Assembly (NCBI RefSeq): GCF_000699445.3
Contig: NC_067196.1
Location: 7,249,616 to 7,313,615 of the forward strand
Source of the DNA: Schistosoma haematobium
Lineage: Eukaryota; Platyhelminthes; Trematoda; Strigeidida; Schistosomatidae
Direction: 5' to 3'
DNA length: 64,000 bases
Below the pieces are notes generated by a model. That model was given only the letters and a program-made list of their open reading frames with translations, was not told where the DNA came from and made no database searches. Numbering within the stretch: position 1 is the first letter of the stretch; the number at the start of each line of letters is the position of its first letter. The translations under genes were made by a program, and so were the position numbers. Positions 57,180-64,000 of the stretch are shown here, piece by piece.

Positions 57180-59078
57180 GTCAGTGGAGAGCTCGAGTAC
57201 CATGTAATCAATCAAGGTTTACCACTCACCAGTAAAAGCAATCAATTATGTGGAAGAACGTGTGTTCTACTAGCAATATGTCTCAGAATTCATCACTCAT
57301 TGTCACTATGCACAAATTTATCATGATAAATTCTGTATGATCCTTTCTGCTATTCTCATTCCCGGTAATGTGATATTATGAAATCTAATTTGGTCTATTT
57401 ATTTGTTTTCGTAAAATCCACTTTGAATATTTTGTGTGTGAAAATCCTCCCATATATGCACTTGCAGTTCGTTCCTAATGATTCTTTTAGTTGTACGTTT
57501 TCTTAGTCTATCTGATTCCGTTTGAGTTGGTGATACTTGTATTTTATTAGTTTTTATTTTTCTAAAGCCTTCACTAAGTTTCTATGTTTCTTTCTGAACT
57601 GCATTTATATTGTTTTACTTGATACTTAGTCTTGGCGGCAGCCATATTGGTTTGTTCCTCCTTTTGAATGTGTTGCTTTTATTGACTAAAATTTTGCATT
57701 TTTTAAATTCTGAACTGAAACACTCTTCCAGAATTGGAAACACTTTGTTATAAAGCAACCAAATATTATCTTCTGAACGAATCTATGAGTGGCCTATCCA
57801 GCCACGATAGAACAACATTTATTTGTTGTGATTGGTAGTTTTCTTGCATCCTTATTTATTATAATTTAGATCCGATCAACTGAACAATTATTGGTTGAAT
57901 AGCTGGGTGGTCATATTTGTTTAGGTAACAATGTACATTTAAATTTATAATGAATTTCAGAACCATCATTTTACCAAGTCACTTTGTTTTGGTTTCAACC
58001 GGGAAGGGGCGCGTATCTAACCCACCTAGACAGCTATTCTTCAGTCCAAAACTTAGTTTTGATCTAACAGTTTTCTCAATCAATTTTTCTTGTTTTGTAT
58101 CCGCTCTCTTTACTGGATTTTAAATTTCACACTACACTCAACCGGTAACTTGTCGTGAAATCTAGTGATTCTAGAAACTCCAAGAGACTTGAACAAACTA
58201 TTGTCGTCACCCATGATGTGCAGTGTGACAAACACAATGGTTGACTTCATGAGAAGTGCATAAATCTTACAGCAATTGCTTAATACAGGCTCAGAAAGTT
58301 AGATCGCTGGCACACATGTGAAAAAACATGCATTTTGGCAATTCGCTGAGCAATTTCATCGTGCTCAAACATTTGTTCTACTGTCAAATCTTATTGCATT
58401 ATTGATTTCATTTATGTTTATTTGTTTTTATTCACTTGGCAATATGCTGCCGTCTATTCTTATTCTGTTTTTGGAAACACGCTTATCAAATTATTCACAT
58501 GTTGCACTTTTTGTCTTTCTTCCCTATTTTTTCCTTTTCCTTCATTAAAGTCAGCTCAGTACTCTTCTCAAACCCACAGAATGTGCCTTATTACTGCAAA
58601 TATCATGCTAAGGTTATTGAAATTTGTGTATAACCTCACTTCTGTGGAAGCTCAAAATGATTTCTTCACGGCACTCATGCTCCAATAAGCTGTTCGTGAA
58701 AAATAATAATGATTCTTATGCATATGGATAGGAGGTATGATGCAAGGATAGAGCAAAAATGTGAATCTAAAATGACAGTCGAAAGAAAAAACGTGGAAAA
58801 GATAGGACCGCACTCCCGGAAAACCCTGTATTGGTGAATTGCCTGTTCATTCAACTAAGGCTAATTTAGACAACAATAACGAGGATGCTCACACGTTTCA
58901 AATCAAAAGCATCCGACAAGTCTTTGTTTCGCAAAGTCATAAAAACTGGAATGACAGGCAGAACGGCATTGTATCTATGATCCTGCTTGGTATCACATCA
59001 GGTGTACACTTGTTAGCTTACTAATCTTGGTGATTCTGTATAGCGCACAGTGAGTGTCCGACGTCTCAAGATGTCTAG
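57180..59078. other. Unannotated stretch between LTR region and CR1 relic
   Basis: Open frames at 58318-58690 are T-rich and overlap each other in three frames, so they look like chance. 58839-59020 may belong to the CR1 element. Otherwise nothing recognised. Confidence 0.35.
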
Positions 59079-61080
59079 TTGGATTTATTTAAAGAAGGCC
59101 CGCTGCTGATACACGATTACGACTATCGTATGCTCGAGGCATTATTGAGCTCTATTGGTCAAGGATTCACACGTATCCTGATTTCAGGGTCTTTGATCTT
59201 CTTAAAGTCAACTTCCCTGTCCATAATTATGGTGAAGGAGACAACTCTGTTGAGTTTCAGTCCACTGACCTCATTAAACATCCGGGACTATTCTTTGTTA
59301 TACCCTAAGGAAGAATAAATTGTGAGTAACATTTGAGAACTGATTATATACTGATTATGTACATATACACTCTTATCGTATAACTGTGACGTAACTAAAT
59401 TGTGTATATTTATATTCCCTTCATAATAAGTTTTTATTTGACCTATGCCTAAAATATATGATTCGTGTTGCGGAGGCTGATATTTGCATTTCGGACTCAA
59501 CAGGCAGGGTTAGGCAAAATAGGAACAGTAAGGATGTTAAAATTGCTCATACCTGTCAATACATCATTATGAAGGCACAATGTTATAATTGGTTACGTCA
59601 CACGACCTCAATAAACATTTGAGATTATTCAAAACTGTGGAGTTATAAACCCGGTGACGCCATCACAGCTACCATGAATCGTCATAAAGAACGCCCAGTT
59701 GACAACCTCTCTATACTGGCTCCTCTGTGAAAGCGTTTAATCAATGAAAGCCTTCTGTTTTATTTGGGACATCGAACTGAAACGTACTGTTTCATATGTT
59801 TGTACGCATCAGCTTTATGAGACAGTCTATACAAGATGCACCCTCAACTCGTCATGGATGGTATCCGTAGTCCCCTACTACCACTCCTGAATAAAAAACT
59901 TCGTGGTCGCAGTGGAAGAATGAACAACCTTCTTCGATAGTAACGGAAAGGTTGAGGTGATTTACTTTTGCTTGTGAAAACCTTTTGTTAAGGTCGATCA
60001 TATGTATCTTATCAACAAGCTAAAACTGTTAGGGATCAAGCAGTCATCAATGGACCGGCTTACCTCAAAACTGGATAATCTACATTTAGGGTCAGGGTGA
60101 ACCTCACCCTTTTTCAAGCTACAGAATGTCTTGGTGCGGTTTCTCTGGGATCAGTGCTAGGACCCGTTCACTTTACACACCAAAAGAACGACCTGTTTCG
60201 CCAAGTGTCATTTGAGCCATCACTCTTCGCTGACCATATCAAACTTTGGAGGGAAGTATGCAACCAAGATGATAAACTGGCACTTCTGGAGGATCTTACT
60301 CGACTTCACAGTTGTGCGGATAACAATCAACTTTCTTTCAAAACTTCAAAGTGTTAAATAGTTCATTTGAGACATGTTGCACACTACACGTACAACGTGG
60401 GTAATTTTCCTCTAGAGATGTCTGAAGTTGTAGGAGACCTAAGAGTCTAGGTATTCTATAAGATAAAGTTTTACGCCAAATGTGACAAAAGTGTTTTTGA
60501 GCAAATATCGCACTGGTGGTGTCAGAGAGTACGTTTGTTCAGTTTGATAATAGAACGTTTCAGCTAGTATTTAAGTTTTATTAAGCTCCATTTAAAATGT
60601 GTAAATATGATATATTCTCCGTCACTCCAAAGATATAAAAAACACTGAAATGTATGCGAGCGTTAGCCACGTAATCACTTTGAGGACGCAACTTGTAATT
60701 TCGTGTATAGTGCTTCAGATCTTCGGTTTACAGGCGCCCAAGTGGTGACCTAACGACTTATATCATCCTAAACACTCCTGACCACTCCTTCAAATACTTA
60801 TCTATGCTCATTCCTAACACATGCCTCAAGGAAAATGCTAAGAAATGGGGGGAATGGCATAGTATATTGAATCATGGGAACACTTTATACTCTTTAAATA
60901 TAGTCAAAATCTGGAATACGTCAGGTGCTGAGGTGATCTGTGGAGTTTCGCGCCAGTCATTCAAGAGGAAAATTGACATATTATCAGGAACCGAGGATGT
61001 TACTTCATCAAAATTTACAGACACTCATCTTTTATTTGATAAATATACCTTGATTTTTACCTGGTGTTGGTGAGTTCACT
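59079..61080 (+). mobile_element. CR1-type LINE relic (endonuclease and reverse transcriptase pieces)
   Basis: 59079-59320 reads YRMLEALLSSIGQGFTRILI, then, after a frameshift, VNFPVHNYGEGDNSVEFQ, as in the endonuclease of CR1/SR1-like elements. 59960-60357 is reverse transcriptase: KVDHMYLINKLKLLG, GSVLGPVHF, then FADHIKLWREVC (catalytic FADD changed to FADH) and LHSCADNNQLSF. 60804-61000 is the C-terminal region (NAKKWGEWHS, GVSRQSFKRK). Many stops; dead. Confidence 0.7.
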
Positions 61081-61734
61081 AAGACTTGTGTCTAGACAAC
61101 TTTTAAGAAACGCTCCGGAGGTTAAGGAAAACACTAGAAACCAATCATTTTACAATAAAGTATTATAAAAATAGATATCTCAGTTATTGAAGACTTGACA
61201 TGTTTGAAGCCACAAGAGCGCGGTTTGTAGTTAGAGGTCATGTTGCGGTTTGTGAAGCGCTGTATGTCTTCCGATGCAGTATATAAAGGGGCCTACAAAG
61301 TATGTGAGTAATTCACTGAGAATTATTTAACTTTGTAGGCTAGTGGTGCTTTTTGTGACCGCCCACAGATAATGAGGTTTGGTATACTACGATCTCTCGC
61401 TGTGGGAATTCCTTTTATATTTATCGGGTCAGTGATTAGCAGGACAGGTGCTGAACTCCTGGAAGAATATGATATTTTCACACCACAGGATGATTAATTA
61501 CTAGCTTGCAAAGATTGCATGTGCTAGCACACACAGCTGCGACAGTTTTGCGTGCTCCATTTGTTTCGTGGTACTTTATAATACCTTTTACTGTAAATGA
61601 TGACCAGTGTTATTACTGATATTTATTTTCTGTAGCTTCAGCAAGATGCGATCTTTAAACGTAACTGTCAATTGAGAGGCCTCTGTATTCTCTGTTATAA
61701 GTTGTGGACTTTGTTGTACGATTTTGTAGCGATT

Positions 61735-61800
61735 AGTTGTTGATGCTGAGTGACATGACTCATAGTCGTTCATACTAATGCAGATACACTCACTCTTTAT
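61735..61800 (+). mobile_element. LINE-B fragment
   Basis: gagtgacatgactcatagtc...cactcactctttatc matches the end of the LINE-B ORF. Only about 65 bases. Confidence 0.5.
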
Positions 61801-62439
61801 CTTTTTTTTACAACCACAGGCCCGAATATCCCTACGTACCTACTCTTTATACTACTATTAATGCTTTTACTAGTTGTGTTATGAGATCTGTCTTCGTATT
61901 TTCAATCGGGACAGTTCAGCTTGCCGATTTGGTGTAGCAAGCTAAACTGTCCCACATATGTACTAGATTCTACGTTACAGATGGATTACTGTAATGACTT
62001 CAGTGGTGTATGTTATGTAATTTATTCGAAGTAACAATCTAATCCATTTGGTCGCTACACTGTCTTGACACATATTCGTTATTTCATATTTAGTACTACA
62101 ACCACCTGAAACTTGTTATTATCCAGGACGCTGCAGTTTTTTCTAGCTAGTTTCCCAGAAATTAGATTTCCAACCGCTATATTGTGTTTCTAATGTCTAG
62201 TATACTTACCTTGCCAGGAATAAATTCATTAATAAAGTATTTGCCGAACAGTTCTTGTTTTGCTTGATGATTAGTACTATAGTTTTCTGGGTCAAATTGA
62301 TTTATTCACGTTTTCGAACTAGGTACCTTCAAATGAGTTGCATTTAGATACCAGACGGAGTTCCTTATCAACTTACTAAGCTTCGCTTCTTTCCGCCAGT
62401 TAACATAAGCTTTTCGGATATCAATACCACGGATAAACT

Positions 62440-62560
62440 TGGCAGTTTCAAATAAATAGAGCATTGGGTAGATATGTTTTGTTGTATCCCAATGAGTAGA
62501 AACATTGTACTCCTGACAATTCGTGACTTAATGTAAGCCACTTCTCCAAAGTAAATAAAT
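62440..62560 (-). repeat. Penelope-type hammerhead repeat
   Basis: On minus: GGAGAAGTGGCTTACATTAA, GTCACGAAT, TGTC, then tactcattgggatacaac. Core partly lost. Flank caaataaatagagcattggg also matches 38695-38720. Confidence 0.55.
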
Positions 62561-63292
62561 AGTCGACATTAACACAACTTTTAAGCTTGTGTTAATTTAA
62601 TTTTTAAATAATTGATAATCGCTAAACAGTGCTTCTGACGTACAAAAAACAGAAATAAAACGTCAGTAATATTACAAATACGATCAGTATTCTAGGAAAT
62701 ATATGTATTGCACAAATGCAATAATCACATTAGGCCTAACGGTTTTCAATTGGGAGTACTTCCGATTGTTACTTATTTTTTACCGTACAATTCTGATAAG
62801 TCTTCACTATACTTTTAACCTAATCAGAAATATAGTTTCCTCGAGTTACCAGTAATCTGTTTCAAAGTAATATTCATTTACGAGTTTTAAATTTACTTAT
62901 TGGGTTCGGAATATTCAATAATTAAAACGTCTGCTTGATCTACGATGATGGCTTACATGTTGTTTTATCAGATTCTGAAGTAGTTAATTGTCGGCGGATT
63001 TTGTTAGTTCCTGTAAACTGCTTTCATTTATTGATGAACTGACATTTCTCTTCAGAACAGTTTGAATGAGGATTACAATAAAATTACTAGAAGTTAGTAA
63101 CACTCGACATTCTTATCCTACCTGTTCAGATTATTCTCACTGAAATGAACTCTATTGTCAGTTTTTCTTGTCGGCTAAATGTCATCCTCATTGATTTTTA
63201 AATAAACATGACAAAATCATTACCCATGCTAATTACTTCAGACCTGGTATTACAAAAATCTATAGTGATGTGAGGATAACAGGAGTTAAAAG

Positions 63293-63496
63293 TTACCATA
63301 ACTTGAATAGATAATCTACTATATCCCATACTACATGAAGTGTGGATCCCTTATCTAACGTGAAAGTGATTTTTTCATTTTTTGATCCTAGGTACACGGA
63401 ATAAACACCATAAGGTAGATCAAAGTATTGAGGAAATAATTTAATCTGAATTCTGGATGTGGAAGGGTACGAGTCTATCAGTAAGACGACCATCAA
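63293..63496 (-). CDS. Unrecognised open stretch, possible exon
   Basis: Minus strand, 67 codons. Text such as KLFPQYFDLPYGVYSVYLGS and KITFTLDKGSTLHVVWDIVD has the alternating look of a beta-rich domain and normal codon variety. A donor-like GGTAACT lies at its end (plus about 63300). No family recognised; it could join the stretches at 57.0 and 52.8 kb on the same strand. Confidence 0.3.
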   Translation of the reverse strand: MMVVLLIDSYPSTSRIQIKLFPQYFDLPYGVYSVYLGSKNEKITFTLDKGSTLHVVWDIVDYLFKLW

Positions 63497-64000
63497 CTCA
63501 ACTTTCAGTCAACGATTCAAATCAGTAGATACAGCAAACTCATTCACGACCACAACTCAAAAATAAATTGACACTCGTTTTGAGCAGTTGTGTTCAAAGT
63601 GTACTGGGATAGACAGAAACGAAAACTGGTTTTTGTACGTTGATAGTTGTGCAACGTAAGTTGCCAACAAAAACGTTACTGTAGGATTCTGATGTATACT
63701 ACAACAGCTTGACAGAAGTGTTTTGACAAGATAATTTGTCAGGACTAACTGTGTATTGGTAAACTATTGATATTCTGGTGGCACTGAGCAACTATCGTAT
63801 TCTAGTATGAGTCTCTACAGAAGCCTATTTTGAGTCAAACTAACAGCCCGATTTCGCAGGTAGTATTGTGCTATTAAGCCGCTAACTTGGAGTATGCTCT
63901 TCTATATTGTCCATTCCTAATCAACTTGCAACCGAATGTGATAATCATCGGTGGTTGACTATTTCATTTTATTCTTTTTAGCCACATTGTTTATCACGTG

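Larger units (their letters stand above)
61081..64000. other. Right-end stretch, mostly unrecognised
   Basis: Contains a LINE-B scrap (61735-61800) and a Penelope-type repeat (62440-62560). 61910-61955 holds a short inverted repeat (gggacagttcagcttgc and gcaagctaaactgtccc). The minus-strand open stretch at 63293-63496 is listed separately. Nothing else recognised. Confidence 0.35.

Noticed and set aside
58318..58690. Three overlapping open frames, membrane-like
   Set aside because: Hydrophobicity results from T-rich DNA, and three frames are open over the same bases. No start context or family.
1..64000. CRISPR arrays, operons, prophage or bacterial genes
   Set aside because: Repeats are dispersed or inverted rather than regularly spaced. 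Genes have spliceosomal introns and poly(A) signals, so the DNA is eukaryotic.

Overview
The window is AT-rich, intron-rich, heavily repeat-laden eukaryotic DNA. It most resembles a blood fluke (Schistosoma or a close relative). The evidence is Sm-alpha-type tRNA-headed SINEs with hammerhead ribozyme cores, fluke-style RTE-, CR1-, Penelope- and gypsy-type retroelement relics, and two single-copy animal genes in AT-rich codons. The genus is inferred from remembered repeat families, not from a search.

Layout. (1) 1-34261, + strand: the 3' part of one long gene, ten exons read here with matching splice phases. It encodes a TOGARAM (crescerin/FAM179-type) ciliary TOG-array protein and ends in a complete C-terminal TOG domain plus a short basic tail. 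The 5' end lies outside the window. The introns (0.8-9.8 kb) hold most of the repeats. (2) 34262-40676: probable AT-rich 3' UTR with long (AT)n tracts, then intergenic repeats. (3) 40683-41312, +: a small intronless-coding gene with an OB fold that matches RMI2 of the BLM-TopoIIIa-RMI dissolvasome, with a poly-Asn loop. (4) 41.4-51.2 kb: gene-free repeat cluster, including inverted SINE pairs, a twin-primed LINE, an RTE-type reverse transcriptase fragment and an LTR-like sequence. (5) 53.48-56.84 kb, +: a 5'-truncated, stop-riddled Ty3/gypsy element. (6) 56.85-64 kb: a CR1-type LINE relic plus three minus-strand open stretches (52.7, 57.0, 63.3 kb) that may be exons of an unrecognised gene.

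The most interesting signal is the hammerhead population. At least three SINE families with different tRNA-like heads (called A, B and C here) each carry a type I hammerhead core in the same place, directly downstream of the pol III-like head. Compensating stems are visible by eye. Penelope-type repeats carry further hammerhead-like motifs. One family C copy (32073-32117, minus) has an intact core with all three stems. Family B copies repeatedly occur as head-to-head inverted pairs sharing private variants, so they look like inverted duplications able to form long hairpins.

No CRISPR, bacterial operon, true tRNA or rRNA gene was seen. Coordinates of decayed repeats are approximate (about 10-30 bases); exon boundaries are exact if the GT/AG choices are right.
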